Part shown: positions 36,895 to 49,109 of the stretch, in pieces | Position numbering within the stretch: position 1 is the stretch's first letter | Layout: the number at the start of each line of letters is the position of its first letter | NCBI GenBank assembly: GCA_018340805.1 | Contig: JACMZG010001913.1 | Span: forward strand, 12,928,769-12,992,768 | Source: Microvelia longipes | Lineage: Eukaryota > Arthropoda > Insecta > Hemiptera > Veliidae | Length of the DNA stretch: 64,000 nt | Direction of reading: 5' to 3' | Notes under the pieces: generated by a model | Database searches by the model: none | Seen by the model: the letters and a program-made list of their open reading frames with translations, nothing else | What the model was told of the DNA's origin: nothing | Made by a program: the position numbers and the translations under genes

Positions 36895-37420
36895 TAACTA
36901 GTAAAAGGTGTCAGAGGAGAGGAAATTCATCCTATTCCACTGACAGGAATTTACGTACTATATGGCAGTTTTGGAGAACTGTTGCACGTTATAATGGTAT
37001 TAGAAAACCTTTGGATAGACCTAATAATTCCAGGTTATTTGTTAAATGTTTAGTTACTACTCCCTCTGATGATAAGACTTTTAATTTTTTCAATTTCCAC
37101 TTCATTTTTATTTCTATGGCTAAGTTTTGATATTTTCCTGTTTTATGAATTTCTGTCGACTCTAGGTTGTTAGTGAGAGTTAGTGTTTAGAGAATTCCAA
37201 TTTATATAATAATGTCAGTTTCTAATTGTTTGTCGATAAGAAGGAGATATGGTCTATTGAAGTCAATAGTTTTGTCGGTAGTAATTCTATCCCAATAAAA
37301 AAACGATGTATTTTGACTCGAGAAATGGATCAAGATAATATTTGTAATATGGTGGTGGATTTTTAAAACATCATATTTTAAGGCTAACTGTTGATGTTAT
37401 TATTATTATTTTGTTTTGTT
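36895..37420 (-). pseudogene. Non-LTR retrotransposon remnant, RT C-terminal region
   Basis: Broken minus-strand reading with DFNRPYLLLIDKQLETDI near 37205-37265 and, further 3', LELLGLSKGF followed by TVLQNCHIVRKFL. This layout is typical of the C-terminal tail after the reverse transcriptase in a common invertebrate LINE group. Many stops and shifts; clearly dead. Confidence 0.6.
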
Positions 37421-37639
37421 TTATTCTCAGTGTTCCCACTAGTTAAAGGAAGCTACGGACTAAGTCAAGCACTCTCCCTTTTTTATTTTATTTATTTATT
37501 TTTTTTAACTGATGAATTTATTATTATTACACCTTTCAGTGGTAATTAAAGGCGACAGCGGGCTATTTTAATTTGCCAAGGTGCCAGTTTTCACTTGTTT
37601 TTGTCCGTCTTTAGTCTTCTAAAATTATTTGTGCTGTTG

Positions 37640-37978
37640 TACTGTTTGATTTGTGGTTAAGAAATCCTCTAAGTATATGACAGGTTTGGAGTATTACTGA
37701 CTTTTACATATTTATGTAAAGATTTTCTGAGAGGTCTAGTAACTTAAGACTGGTATAAAGATGTTAAGGTATTATTCCGGTGCTGGATACAACAATGGGT
37801 ACTGTATTAATTTTCTTCATGTTCCAGATATTCTTGATTTCAATGGCAAGTTGTTTGTATTTATCCTGTTTTATTTGAATTGTCTGTAGAATGTTATGCG
37901 TGTTGGGAATAGCTATATCAATTATTGTTGTTTATTTATAACTTTTATTTATTAGCACTATATCTGGTTTGCTAGTTT
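37640..37978 (-). pseudogene. Non-LTR retrotransposon remnant, same group
   Basis: Better preserved: SKPDIVLINKSYK, then IDIAIPNTHNILQTIQIKQD, YKQLAIEIKNIWNMKKI and VPIVVSSTGIIP. Its upstream limit lies about 16 nt beyond the splice donor of allatostatin exon 1, so it occupies the very start of intron 1. Confidence 0.7.
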
Positions 37979-37999
37979 ATTATTATTATCATTACTTAC

Positions 38000-38135
38000 A
38001 GGGTATTCATCATAGGATGTGGGTTGATTAATTTTATAGTCTGTATAATCAGGTGACAATGATTGTGGTGCTGCACCTATCCAGGTTACCATCATTGCTA
38101 CAACCAGCCACCTCAGCATCCACATACTAGCTCGT
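38000..38135 (-). CDS. AstCC: Allatostatin CC precursor, first coding exon (signal peptide)
   Basis: On the minus strand a strong acceptor TTTGTTTCAG precedes 38135. Ten nt of leader follow, then ATG at 38125-38123, and the exon closes at a consensus donor GTAAGT (37999-37994) in phase 0. It encodes 42 residues: MWMLRWLVVAMMVTWIGAA is a typical hydrophobic signal peptide with cleavage expected around Ala18-Ala19, followed by an acidic, tyrosine-rich DYTDYK...SYDEYP stretch. Since an acceptor precedes the start codon, at least one 5' non-coding exon should lie further right. Intron 1, to 20249, is about 17.7 kb. Assignment to the same gene as exons 2 and 3 rests on strand, order, phase and the precursor layout (signal peptide, spacer, KR, spacer, RR, ring). 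Confidence 0.82.
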
Positions 38136-38169
38136 CTGAAACAAATATCAACCAATTTATAAATCTATC

Positions 38170-38337
38170 GTTGGGAGAGGGTTAGTTACGATAATGGTCT
38201 TAAAGTGAAAGGTGATGGTTACAAAGAGGGACGTTATAAAGATAGGTGATGGTTACAAGACGAGAGATGGTGCTTACAAAAATGGAGGATGGTTACAATG
38301 GAAAAGGTAATGATTTCAAAGAGAGAAGTGGTGGTTA
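38170..38337 (+). repeat. Degenerate short tandem repeat
   Basis: GGTGATGGTTACAAA-like units recur about every 30 bp and continue beyond the SINE at 38864-38905, so the SINE landed in this array. Confidence 0.6.
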
Positions 38338-38863
38338 GTAATATGGGGGGAGTGGTAGTAACTACCAGGCAAGTAGGCCACGTTATTGGCCTTTTTGCCA
38401 GCTCCCTAAGATAGTGTTCTTCTCCTTTTAATTTCAAGTGTAGGTATATTTCATCTAATCCAGGCAGAAGAGCCGTGAATTTCTATGGTTCTAAGTTTCA
38501 CTTAGGCTTTTTTCAAGCAATCATACATATTTTCACTGACTCTTATAGTCTAGGAACTAGGAACAACACGTGCCCTCACTGTTAAACCAAACCTCCACAC
38601 ACTTTAAACTACAAGGCAGAAACAGTATAGTATTATAATGAATCTACTATGAGGGTCCTAAATTTTGCCTATACCATTTAGGGTAAGGGATCTTAAACGA
38701 GTATCTGACAACGCACAGGCTCGAGACCACCGGCTTTACGTCCCTTTTGAAGTCCCCTCATAAAAATCCCAGAGGCCCGTGCTGGGATTGAACCCATGAC
38801 TAAATAAACTCGGAAGTTGAAAGTCTGTGTATTGGCCGCGTACCTTAACCACTACACCACGGG
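38338..38863 (-). mobile_element. tRNA-derived SINE-B, copy 2
   Basis: Minus-strand copy, 526 bp, with the tRNA-like head at the right (CCCGTGGTGTAGTGG and GGTTCAATCCC on that strand). Flanked by the 10-bp duplication GTGGTGGTTA (38328-38337 and 38864-38873). Highly similar to copy 1 at 2490-3062. It lies upstream of the first allatostatin coding exon, probably in the 5' leader intron. Confidence 0.87.
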
Positions 38864-38873
38864 TGGTGGTTAC

Positions 38874-39189
38874 AAAAGGGGAGGTAATGGCTGCAAAGGA
38901 TTCGGTTGTTAATAAAGCTACCTCCTTCGGCTTTGCTATGGGAGAACAAAAAGTTGAGCTGTAAATTGATCTTCCGTTCCTTATTTCATAAATAAGTACT
39001 TTTTATGATTAAAACAAAATATAACTGAACGCTATGGAGTGATATCAATGGATATTTTCTCCTTCTAATTATGCCACGATAAAATAACTTATAACTGAAG
39101 TACTAATAACAATTGTTTTGTAGTCGTACTTAACTAAATAAATAAAAAAAAAAATACAAAATATAAATAAACACAATAACTTATTTTAA
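38874..39189. other. No gene recognised
   Basis: AT-rich spacer upstream of the allatostatin coding exons. Confidence 0.4.
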
Positions 39190-39957
39190 CTTTCCTCATT
39201 AATACCGTAGTTATATAGGAAAAGTATTAAGTTTGCATAAAAATCTGAAACCAGGATGTCCACGGAATTATCCGTTTCAGGTGTATTCAAGGCTTCCTAA
39301 GTGGTTTTTACGAAGTTGTCTGTCTGTATGTGTGAGTGTGTCTGTTATCATCGTAGCTCCCATTGTATTTATCAGTCTACCACTGTAGTTGTGCTATTCG
39401 GAAACAAATTTTTATGACGTCATTAACCCGCAATAATGACGCGTTTTATGATTTTTCGAAATAAAGTTCGAAAAATCATAAAACTTGTAAAAATGATGCG
39501 ATCGGATTGAGATTTTGCATGCATGTAGCCATGTATAAGACTAACATATGAGCCATGTTTCATCTCATAATCAGCATTAGTTCAATTTTTGTCAAAAGAA
39601 TCGTGTACGTTTTTTTAAAAAATTGTAAAATATCGGATAATGATACAATTGAGTTGATATTCGGTATACCATGACTTTATAAATAAGTACACCAAGTTTT
39701 GTTACATTATGACATGTACATCAATGATTTTTGTTGAATCATAACGAAGCAGCATCGAGCGTGATCAGTTCCTGGATGGGTGACCGCTGGGGATAAAACG
39801 AATGTATTTACTATCTGAGAGCGAGCGAAGTGATTTAGAAGAGGTTTTGCTTTTTAACTTTAACCTCTTGCATATTCTAAGGACGAGTGAATCGAGTCCG
39901 AAGCAGGGGAGGATGTGCGTAGTAAATCCGGTGAGGAAAAGTTAGGATACCCTGTAT
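39190..39957 (+). repeat. 5S-R repeat, near full-length
   Basis: About 770 bp from TTTCCTCATTAATACCGTAG to GTGAGGAAAAGTTAGGATAC. The 5S-like block is at 39737-39800 and preserves CTGGATGGGTGACCGCTGGG. Two 3' GAGCGAAG/GAGTGAATCGAG segments follow. Confidence 0.82.
39737..39800 (+). repeat. 5S rRNA internal-promoter-like block in 5S-R
   Basis: The segment reads AAGCAGCATCGAGC, TGATCAGT, then CTGGATGGGTGACCGCTGGG. It parallels the A box, intermediate element and C box of animal 5S rRNA genes in order and spacing. Sister blocks lie at 1600-1666, 14073-14140, 15193-15258, 19673-19740 and 61379-61443; those at 14073 and 61379 keep AAGCAGCAT-like A boxes more fully. It is not a complete 5S gene, since the first 40 or so nt and the 3' stem are absent. 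Confidence 0.78.
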
Positions 39958-39977
39958 TTTTTTAACACCGATACTAA

Positions 39978-40550
39978 TAGTCCAAGAGCCCAGGGGTGTT
40001 TTGTTAATAAAAAGTGTAATGGCTGGAATCGGTCTCAATTTTTCGTAAATACCTTCCTGGACAAGGATCTGCAATTCTGCCGACTCGTATCGGATGGGTG
40101 TCCCAGGCAGAACGCACTTTAGGGGTCAAAGGTTCTGCCTGAGACACCCATCGGATACGAGTCGGCAGAATTGCAGATCATTGTTCAGGAAGGTATTTAC
40201 GAACAATTGAGACCGGTTCCAGCCATTACACTGTTTGTTAACTTGGGTGATAAATTTGACCTGTAAAGTGCGTTCTGCCTGGGACGCCCATCCGATACGA
40301 GTCGGCAGAATTGCAGATACTTTTTCAGGAATGTATTTACGAAAAATTAAACCCGTTTCCAGCCATTACACTTTTTATTAACTTCGGTGGTAAATTTGAC
40401 ATGTAAAGTGTGTTCTACCTGGGACACCCATCCGATACGAGTCGGCAGAATTGCAGATCCTTGTTTAGGAAGGTATTCACGAAAAATTGAGACCAGTTCC
40501 AGCCAATTACACTTTTTATTAACAAAACACCCCTGGGCTCTTGGACTATA
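39978..40550. mobile_element. Foldback element with internal tandem units
   Basis: Terminal inverted repeats of about 150 bp begin TAGTCCAAGAGCCCAGGGGT on the left and end with its complement on the right. Between them a unit of about 150-165 bp containing GATACGAGTCGGCAGAATTG is repeated three times in direct order. No ORF with known domain. The terminus GGCTCTTGGACTA also ends the repeats at 44140-44260 and 60985-61115. Confidence 0.82.
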
Positions 40551-41339
40551 AGGTCTTATTTCTTACGCAATTCTTTACAAAGTTCTTTTATATTAGAATA
40601 GCAATCTGAAGTGTCAGAAATAAAGTTTATTTATGAAAACTGTAGGATAGCATGACAGGAGACTGCATATAATTTTAGTCAAGAGGTGACTAATATATCC
40701 TTTGGATAGCTGGGTAGTTTGGTGGAATGTTAGTTTTGGAAAATGGACTGCAGAGTGTTGTTATGAAAACGCCTTAATTTCAACAGGGTATGCTATCATG
40801 CAAATCATAAACCTTTTTTAGGTTTAATCTAATTTATTTTGCTACTAAACTCTCTTATTCTTCTCTTATTCATAATAAGGTTTCATTATATTGTATTAAA
40901 ACCCATAGTTGAGGAGTCGGAGTTGTAGCAGGAGTAAGCACTTTTGCTGACTCAGACGCCTTAGTCTTCTTTAAATAATTACGGCAGAAATCACATTATA
41001 CAAATTATTGACAGTATTATTACCTTAAATAATGAATCCTTTTATAACCATTTATTTTAATTATTATATATTTAATATTATATACAACATTATAATTATT
41101 TATGTTATGAATAAGACTAAGAAAATCTTTATTTTTTTAATAATATTAATAAATCATATCAGCTTTATCTACATCATTTATCTTGTTTACTTTTGTTTTT
41201 ACATAAAACAGGAGCCGTACAAAAATTAATGAAATCTTAGCAAAAACTACTTTTGAGTAAAAAAAACCTTCCCCCAAAGTCTTTGGTCCAAAAAGTTAAG
41301 AAATCGACTTTCCTGTCCCGCCATGTCATTACCGTATTT
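40551..41339. other. No gene recognised
   Basis: AT-rich spacer. The 65-codon ORF at 41032 encodes only a low-complexity I/Y/F-rich string. Confidence 0.45.
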
Positions 41340-41725
41340 GTTGAATACAGTTTATGGTTTATTTAAAACTTGATCAGTCACTCAATTATCAAGCACTACT
41401 CGTGACTTATTGTGTATTTTTTAAAGGAAATGTGCAAAGACCTTTAAAGAAACCAACCATGAAAACATCTAAGCATTAAAATAGTGCAAATAATGGTGTT
41501 CACTGCCAATTTCAGAGACATAGTTTTGTATTACCAACAGGATAATTATGCGTATTTCCATTGAAAAATACAGAAAAAATGAGTTATGAGTATTGCATGA
41601 TAATTAGGTAACTGCTCAAGCTATAAAGCATAAACCGGATCCTTAAGAAGAAATAGATTGTTAAGCACGGTAACACTCATTCCTAAGAAAATTCGCCCAA
41701 CAAGGGGATCACCGCGTCAGAATTT
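41340..41725. mobile_element. Diverged foldback element, FB1 relative
   Basis: CAATTATCAAGCACTACTCG and TTTAAAGGAAATGTGC are on the left; GCGTATTTCCATTGAAAAA, GATAATTAGGTAACTGCTC and AAAATTCGCCCAACAAGG are on the right. Same plan as 6362-7034 and 21930-22290. Confidence 0.7.
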
Positions 41726-41815
41726 TTGATTTTGATTCTTTTGAGAAATTATTTATGAAATGTATGATAAATGATAATATTAGTGACGTTAGCGCCAGTG
41801 GATTCCATATTATAA

Positions 41816-42045
41816 GGATTCAAATAAAGGTTTATCCACAAATGTAGTTTTAAGCATATAATGATAGTAAAACCGGCTTTCAACCAAATAAAGGTCATCC
41901 TCAGTACCGGTGAGAAGAAATTATTTTTTCTTTTTGAGTCTAGTTGTTATAACATTTGTTATAGTTGTTATCTTAGTTGTTATAACGGTTTTACTATCAT
42001 TATATGCTTAAAACTACATTTGTGGATAGACCTTTATTTGAATCC
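41816..42045. mobile_element. Small inverted-repeat element, about 60-bp arms
   Basis: The left arm starts GGATTCAAATAAAGGT and ends AGTAAAACCGG (41816-41876). It is inverted at 41986-42045. The spacer has short repeats of GTTATAAC and TAGTTGTTAT. Confidence 0.8.
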
Positions 42046-42129
42046 CTGATAAATGATAAATAATTAAACAGAGACCATTAAGCCACTTTAAGCAGGGCAT
42101 TGTTCTTGTCAATAAACAAATATTCACAA

Positions 42130-42575
42130 AGGAAATTAAACTTTACAATTTAAAAAACTCATTCATATTATAGAAAACGTTTTCAGTGAGAAAAGTTTTC
42201 AATTCTTTATTTAATTATTTAGGGGCAAATTTTTAATATTACTATTTAGAGCATTATACAGTTTTACTCCTAAAACATTATTACTCATAATAGATTTGTT
42301 AAGTCTATGCTATGGTATTATTAGCATGTTTTTATTTTTGGTTTCATACCTATGCTGATGCACAGGATAGGTGTGAATATTTGTCTTTACATAAACTAAT
42401 ACTGTAGAAATATATAAATTCACTACAGTCATTATTTTTAAATTTTTAAATACATCCTTACAGTGATCTCTTTGTCCTGCTCCTATCATTATTCTTATAA
42501 TTTTTTTCTGCTTAACCAACAGGCTTTCCAAATTAACATGTCCCCAAATATTATGACTAATAAAAAAGACACTTT
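42130..42575 (-). pseudogene. Non-LTR retrotransposon remnant, RT C-terminus
   Basis: Minus-strand reading with LVKQKKIIRIMIGAGQRDHC, FKNLKIMTVVNLYISTVLVY and, after a stop, HRLNKSIMSNNVLGVKLYN. It ends near a NMNEFF-like segment with one shift. This is the usual tail of CR1/Jockey-like reverse transcriptase ORFs (thumb and post-RT region). It is 5'-truncated. Confidence 0.75.
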
Positions 42576-43012
42576 CCTGATATTTTCTGGAAAACGAGGG
42601 TAGTAGTAAATTAATCCTTTATCGTTAAACATCTAATTACTGAGATAGGGTTTCGGCACCTTTGTATAAGGGTTGGTAAATGTGAGGGCGTTAGGTTGAC
42701 AGGCTTCGGGCCAGATAACTCGAGCTTTTATAAACTGAATGCTAGAACACAACCTCGTTAATCACTCTAGTCAATGTTAGATAAAAGTTAGGTCACATCT
42801 CTAATCTTTATAACTGTAAAGTTTGTTAACTTGACTTCCAGCTAAATTTAAATTTCTATGTAAAATTAAATTTTATTTAATTTTATTATATCATTATATT
42901 ATTGTTATTTATCTTTCTAGGTATTTTAAAATTAGCATTATTCTTATTTATAAGTAAAACCTATAATTGTTATACCTACTTTTTATATTTCCACTTTCTA
43001 TCGTATATATCT
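42576..43012. other. No gene recognised
   Basis: AT-rich spacer. Confidence 0.4.
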
Positions 43013-43205
43013 TTTCCTCATTTATACAATAGGTTTTTCGGAAAAGTATTGTGTTAGCAAAAAAATCCGAAACCGGAGTGTCACCGGAATTATTAGTTTC
43101 AGGTGTTTTTAAGACCTCCTGAGTGGGTTTTCACTCATTTGTCTGTCTTTATGTGTTTGTGTGTGTGTTCGAGGAATCATTTAGGCGCTCATCAAGCAAG
43201 AGTTG
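43013..43205 (+). repeat. 5S-R repeat, short 5' fragment
   Basis: Starts CTTTTCCTCATTTATACAAT, has ATCCGAAACCGGAGTGTCAC and stops soon after the (TG)n stretch. Confidence 0.7.
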
Positions 43206-44139
43206 ATTTTCAACGTAATTAAATTATTTTAATTTGTTTATTGAACGCATAAAATTGATTAATTAGGGTAATTATATGTATCTGACATTTTCTTTCCTTT
43301 AATATTTGATCTTTTTGAAGTTTAATTTATAATTTTCCTTTTTCATTTATTTGTTTAAAGAGGTGTTAATTTATTTTATATAATTTTACATAATATATAA
43401 AAGTAATTGTATATCCTGTACGAATTTTATTCTTTTCAAATTAATATTAATCCACGCAAAAGAAAATGTTTATGATAAATTATATTTTCCCAGGAACTGT
43501 AACATTTATTGTTTGACATATTTACAATATAAGAAGCAATATATATACAGCAGGATGAATATTACTGTAGTTGAATAAACATAAATATAGTTGCATAAAT
43601 ATATAGTAAAATAAACAGATAAATATAAATTCTTCAACTCTATAACAATTTAGCCCTAATCAAAATACGGCTAAAATGGCAAAAGATGTTACGTATTTAA
43701 AAAATAAATTAAGCTTCAATTTGTCGTATATAAGGATTTTTATTCCAAATCTAAATTTAGATTTCTTCTCTCTTCTCTTTTCACCAATGTAAACATTGGT
43801 TGTTTACATTTAATCTTTAATAAGGATTCGAATGAATAAGGGATATTTTCCTGTGTTTGTTCGATTTAAATACATTTTGGGTAAATATAATCATTTTCAT
43901 CCACCACAATTTAGAATTACTACTTTTTTGTCACTCACTACCGGGGGGTATATGGGCAAGCAGAATCAATTCCACCACTCCATTTCTCTTTTGCCGACGA
44001 TTTCATTTGCGTAATTTTCTTTGAAAATTCGCTACATTAGTCTTGTTTTTACTCTTTTCATAAAATATCGTCGTCTTAGGATCAACAGATCGCGAAAATC
44101 GAACAAAATTTGGAGCCTGTATGCGTATTCATACGAAAG
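43206..44139. other. No gene recognised
   Basis: AT-rich. CAATGTAAACATTG at 43786-43799 is a short palindrome. No exon seen. Confidence 0.4.
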
Positions 44140-44260
44140 GCTCCACTATGGATAGGCAGACTATGTTTTTTCTTTATAATTTAAGGTATATTTTCAGAAA
44201 AATTTGGTTTGAAGAAGTACAAAATGAGTCACATTTTTTAGGCCAGGCTCTTGGACTATG
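44140..44260 (+). repeat. Repeat F, copy 1
   Basis: About 120 bp matching 60985-61115: GATAGGCAGACTATG, TATATTTTCAGAAAAATTTG, GTACAAAATGAGTCACATT and the terminal GGCTCTTGGACTA. Confidence 0.75.
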
Positions 44261-44582
44261 CATTTTTTAGTCATGTTCGTAAGCTTATTTTCCTTATTGA
44301 AATTCGCTTAAATCTTAAAAAATTGTTAATTTTCTTTGGGTTCCTGTTCTTTGGCCTGAAACGCGTGTTCCCCAACAAAAGATCTTTTATCAGAGTAATC
44401 TTGACAAATTGAAAAATGCTTTTAGGATTAAAGTAACGCAGTGAAGTTTTTATTTTTATACAACATACTTTGGTCAAAGCCTGTTACATACCGCCAAACA
44501 ACATAATAATCTTCTCAGTATGTTTAGAAAAAGTTTTTAGTATTTTCGGTGATTCGAGATGTCCATAAAACCTAATAATTCT
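44261..44582. other. No gene recognised
   Basis: Low-complexity AT-rich stretch between repeats. Confidence 0.35.
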
Positions 44583-45150
44583 TACTTTTCCTCATTTATA
44601 CCATATAGGTACATTAAAAAAGTATTGTGTGACCGGGGTGACACTGGAATGATCCGATACAGGTATTTTTATCAGGTAAGACCTCCTGAGTAATTTTCAC
44701 AAAGTTGTGTGTCTGTACGGGGTTGTGTCTGTTAATATCGTAGCTCCTAGTATATTTATGCTAGAGAGTTGACACGTACAAAAATCAGTCCATAAGCGTT
44801 TTATAATGTCATTAACCCGGAAAAATTTCGAAAAATTATTAAACGCGGAAAAATGTTGCGATTTCATGTAGTCATACATAAGGCACACATATGTTCTAAG
44901 TTTAATCAGCATTAGCTCAATTTTTGTTGAATGACTTGCATACGTTTTTAAATTTGTAAAGAATCGGAAAATGATTCTATTAAGTTTAAATCCGATACAA
45001 GAGTATATTATCCTTACGCAATAAATAAGTACTTTTCAAGCATTTTCATGACATTCTGAGTTGTTTTCATCACGTTGTATGTCTGTTTGCGTGTGTCACG
45101 CATAACTTCCTCTATATTTATGCTAGAGAGTTGAAAGTTGGCGCATAAAT
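44583..45150 (+). repeat. 5S-R repeat, rearranged fragment
   Basis: Starts ACTTTTCCTCATTTATACCA and continues to about 45030 with AGTTGACACGTAC and ATCAGCATTAGCTCAATTTT. It then repeats part of the (TGTG)-TGCTAGAGAGTTGAAAG section at 45060-45140. No 5S-like block. Confidence 0.65.
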
Positions 45151-46159
45151 CAGACTTAAGGTTTAGTTGTGTTTCCCGGAAGATGGTATTTTCCAGACCA
45201 GGATAACCAATCTAGCAAATTCAAGAAAAATTGTAAAAAATCTTCAAAAATCGAAAATTTCGACCGACCGACCGAGTAGACTTTTCATCTATAGGTGGTT
45301 AATCAAATTTATATAAGGGTGTTTGTGTTCCAGTTAGTAAGTCGAAGCTTCAACAAAAAATTTAATTAAGGTGTAGTTGAGTTGGCCAGAAGAAATTTAT
45401 GGCCTATTTTTGCGAGTCAATCAGTATCATAAGATCGTCAAAGATCGAAAATTTTACTAAAATGACAAATATAGCCTTAACCTGCATCACTGTTTTTTTT
45501 AAGTTGGACATATCGAAACCGTAGTTATAACACACCAGACGTTAGTTCATCGTTTTATTTTTAAGTTGAACGTATCGAAATCAAAGTTAGAACGCACCTA
45601 AATTTAAAATTACTTATGCAATGAAGAAGGTATGATAAGTGAGGTAATGGTAATGGATAATAGAATAGTAGGTAAGGTTAGTAGAATAAGGACAGTTTCA
45701 TATTTGGCAGAAAAATGTATTTAATATCGTCAAAAAATCGTTTGATATTCTTTTATTTTTATTTTATATTTTTTAAAGAAGCGACGTAATATTATACTTA
45801 CTATATTTGGTTTATTTTGAGGATGATGTTTTACGTTTAAGTACACAAGTTTGAAAGTCTTGTAGTAGTCAAGTTAATTGACGTTATGATGATAAAGGCA
45901 ACTTAATCCCGGTGTATAAAGCCGCACATTTACTCTCCTATAACCACTAGAAGAGATAATTGGGTCACAACACCTATATCTCCTTGTTCATTTTCCTCTT
46001 CGTTCATCTATTTTAAATTTTAAAATCTGTTATCTTTATTTTACAAGGGGGTGCTTAGTGATAGTAAAGAAAATAATTTTCATAGATTGTTCTCGTTTCG
46101 AATTTTAATCTGAAACGACGTATTGTCGACATTTGGCATCTGAAGTAGCTCTATTGATC
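45151..46159. other. No gene recognised
   Basis: Contains a diverged pair of AAGTTGNACNTATCGAAA segments (45490-45590). No exon or RNA gene seen. Confidence 0.4.
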
Positions 46160-46492
46160 TTAATTCGCGATTAAAAGAGATAGTTGTAAGGTTGGCAATA
46201 CCAATGGCGGGAAAACGAAAGAGTGATCACATTTTTTTTTATCATAGGATAAGAAGCATGGGAGCCGATAAAAATTCTTCTTTTATTTCTTTATTGTTAG
46301 TTAATTTGTGATAAATAAGATAAAAATTAATAGAACAACCATCTCTGCTAAAAATAATTGTCAATGTTTCATAGATAAATACTTCGATTATTCCAGGATT
46401 TTAAGTATAGAATCAGGCTCTTATCACTACTAACTTGGATTTGTCCAATTTAACCCAGAAATAATAAAACCCTAAACACATAATTTAAACAC
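46160..46492 (+). repeat. Repeat G, copy 1
   Basis: About 335 bp, inverted at 50165-50491. Landmarks: AAGGTTGGCAATACCAATGG, ATCATAGGAT, ATAGATAAATACTTCGATTA and TTTAACCCAGAAATAATAAA. No ORF; family unknown. Confidence 0.75.
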
Positions 46493-46633
46493 ATTCACTC
46501 ATACACACAAAAATTTGCAAAAACCACTTAAGAGGTCTTAAAAACACCAAAATCGGGTAAAATCCCGGTTTTGGATTTTTTGCAAACGGAATTCTATTTC
46601 TATATACTTACAGTGTAAATGAGGAAATGTAAA
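46480..46633 (-). repeat. 5S-R repeat, terminal fragment
   Basis: GAGGTCTTAAAAACACC, ATCCCGGTTTTGGATTTTTT and a degraded terminal hairpin ending GTGTAAATGAGGAAATGT. Confidence 0.6.
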
Positions 46634-46700
46634 AATGAGTATAATTATAAAATAATGTAGTTGGTAAATTGTATATAAACCTTACATATAAAAGTAAATA

Positions 46701-46717
46701 TGATATATATAATATAT

Positions 46718-46765
<48 letters not shown>

Positions 46766-46780
46766 AATATCTATATATAA
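46701..46780. repeat. (TA)n microsatellite
   Basis: About 80 bp of interrupted TA repeats. Confidence 0.9.
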
Positions 46781-47484
46781 ATATACATAGAAATCTCTAC
46801 AAAAGCAAACGATAGAGTTTTAGACAAAATATGTAAATATTTTCACTAGGGTAAATAAAAAAAGTAAAATTTAGCTCCCTAAGGGTCACTTATAGGATCG
46901 TAACACGAAGGACAAACTTTTCTTTAGCCAGGGTCGACATTATTGAACCCTATCCGGTTTTTTTCTATTTATACCTATAAACTTATAATAAGTGTTTTCA
47001 CTTATGAATTTAATATTAGCAGACACTTTTAACTATCACATAGGTTATAAAGAATCCGTAAAGGGTGATATTTTCTTGTCAGAAAGATAGTGCTTTCATG
47101 TACATATATATATTTAAGAGTATTTAAAATAATCGAGTAAATGACTAATACACATAAAATGTAGCTTTTACTTTATAAAACGAGCCTTTATTATAAAAAT
47201 AAACATTTGCTTAATTTTTGTTTACATTGTACTTTTAAAAATAACTCTAATTCAAAGGTCTACAAGACGAGCGAATTTAGTTTGGTATGCTCAACAACTC
47301 AATATTTTTTACTTTTTTTTTTTTTGCTCAACAACAGTTTTGGCTTAATTTTTCTGATAAAAGCATTACTGTCAGATTAGCTATATTTCTATTTGTAATT
47401 GTTCCTATTTTCTTTTATTATAATTCGCGTTATCATTTATGTTTTATTCTCAATTATATGAACGTATTTTTTTTGAGGGGGGGG
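46781..47484. other. No gene recognised
   Basis: AT-rich spacer. The ORF at 47287 is a low-complexity F/I-rich string. Confidence 0.4.
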
Positions 47485-48176
47485 GATGATGCTTAGTCCT
47501 ATATGTCAGGTATGTGGCATGTTGTAAACAGTAAGAATCCTCTTGATGATGCTTAGTCCTATATGTTAGTATTGTGTATGTTATAAAAACAGTAAGAATC
47601 TCTTGATGATGCTTAGTCCTATATGTTAGTATGTGGTATGTTATAAAATTATGGTATGTTATAAAATTATAAGTATACTCTTGATGCTTAGTTTTATAAC
47701 ATAACTGTAAGAATCCTGTTGATGATGCTTAGTCCTATATGTTAGGTATGTGGTATGTTATAAAATTATAAGTATACTCTTGATGCTTAGTTTTATAACA
47801 TAAGTGTAAGAATCCTGTTGATGATGCTTAGTCCTATATGTTAGGTATGTGGTATGTTATAAAATTATGGTATGTTATAAAATTATAAGTATACTCTTGA
47901 TGCTTAGTTTTATAACATAAGTGTAAGAACCCTCTTGATGATGCTTAGTCCTTTATGTTAGGTATGTGGTATGTTATAAAATTATTAGTATCCTCTTGAT
48001 GATGCTTAGTCTTATGTGTTAGGTATGTGGTATTTTATAAAATTATAAGTATCCTCTTGATGATGCTTAGTCCTATATGTTAGTTATGTGGTATGTTACA
48101 AAATTATAAGTATCCTCTGGATGATGCTTAGTCCTATTTGTTAGGTATGTGTGGTATGTTATAAAATTATAAGTAT
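47485..48176. repeat. Composite minisatellite, about 60-bp units
   Basis: Units contain GATGATGCTTAGTCCTATAT, GTTAGGTATGTGGTATG and TTATAAAATTATAAGTAT. Some units have an inserted inverse TTTTATAACATAA segment, giving a longer variant that alternates with the short one. Confidence 0.9.
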
Positions 48177-48419
48177 TTATTTTCTTAAGTTTATTTTAAT
48201 TTATTTATATAAAATAATATCATTCGATTTAATTTTATTAAATATAAAGTTAAAATTATATTAATTAAATTAAGCTTTCTATAATCATTATACTAACCTA
48301 GTTAAAAGTAGACCCCTCTGAGAAGCATTATAGGACCCCCCCCCCAATGGATCCTTTGAGTTTTAGGTTTAGGCCCTTTTAGGCGGAACCCTCCTCGGAC
48401 TTTTTAGGCTCAGTCCACT
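48177..48419. other. No gene recognised
   Basis: AT-rich, with a C9 homopolymer run near 48338. Confidence 0.35.
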
Positions 48420-48640
48420 ACTGTATTTATATTCGAATAAACAGAAGAAAAATACAGCCATCTAAATAAAAGAAGGTTTGTAATACAAAACAAAACGATT
48501 TGTGAAAAGTCAAACAACGCGTAATGCATTATAACTTTAACACTCTCTAGTAGGTTACTATATGGTTACTCAGAGCCTCAGAAAGCCCCAAAATTATGTT
48601 TCAAGCTTTTTGAACCATATATTGAGAACGAGTATGCAAC
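48420..48640 (+). mobile_element. MITE family M310, copy 4 (partial)
   Basis: Carries GGTTACTCAGAGCCTCAG, ATTATGTTTCAAGC and the CATATATTGAGA end. The left end is replaced by unrelated sequence. Confidence 0.6.
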
Positions 48641-49109
48641 CTAAATATAACGCATAACACCACAGCATATTTCTTATCGTTAGGTTTTAATCATATCATT
48701 CCAGATTTGGACCAATGATGATGAGACCGTCTTTTTCATTTTTAAATTCCAACATGGTTATATATGTTAATATATTTTTTGCCAAGTTCAAAATTAACTT
48801 GCTTGGAAAATTTTATCTTATATCCGCTTTATATATTTTCCTCGAAGGAAGCCAAAATCCTCTTTGTAAGGCTACAATATATATATTTCTAAGCTATAAA
48901 TTAAAACACCTAATTAGACTATGAACGCTTTCTAGAGTAATGATAAATTAAAATACTCTCTTAATTACGATAAAATGATTTATTAACATTCTTTATCCAG
49001 TTGCATGATAAATTTCTCTTCTCTTATAAAAGATAAAACTTGAATATAAGCAAGAATAGAATATAAATAAGTAACTAGATAAAATACCTAGTCATAACAG
49101 GTATAATAT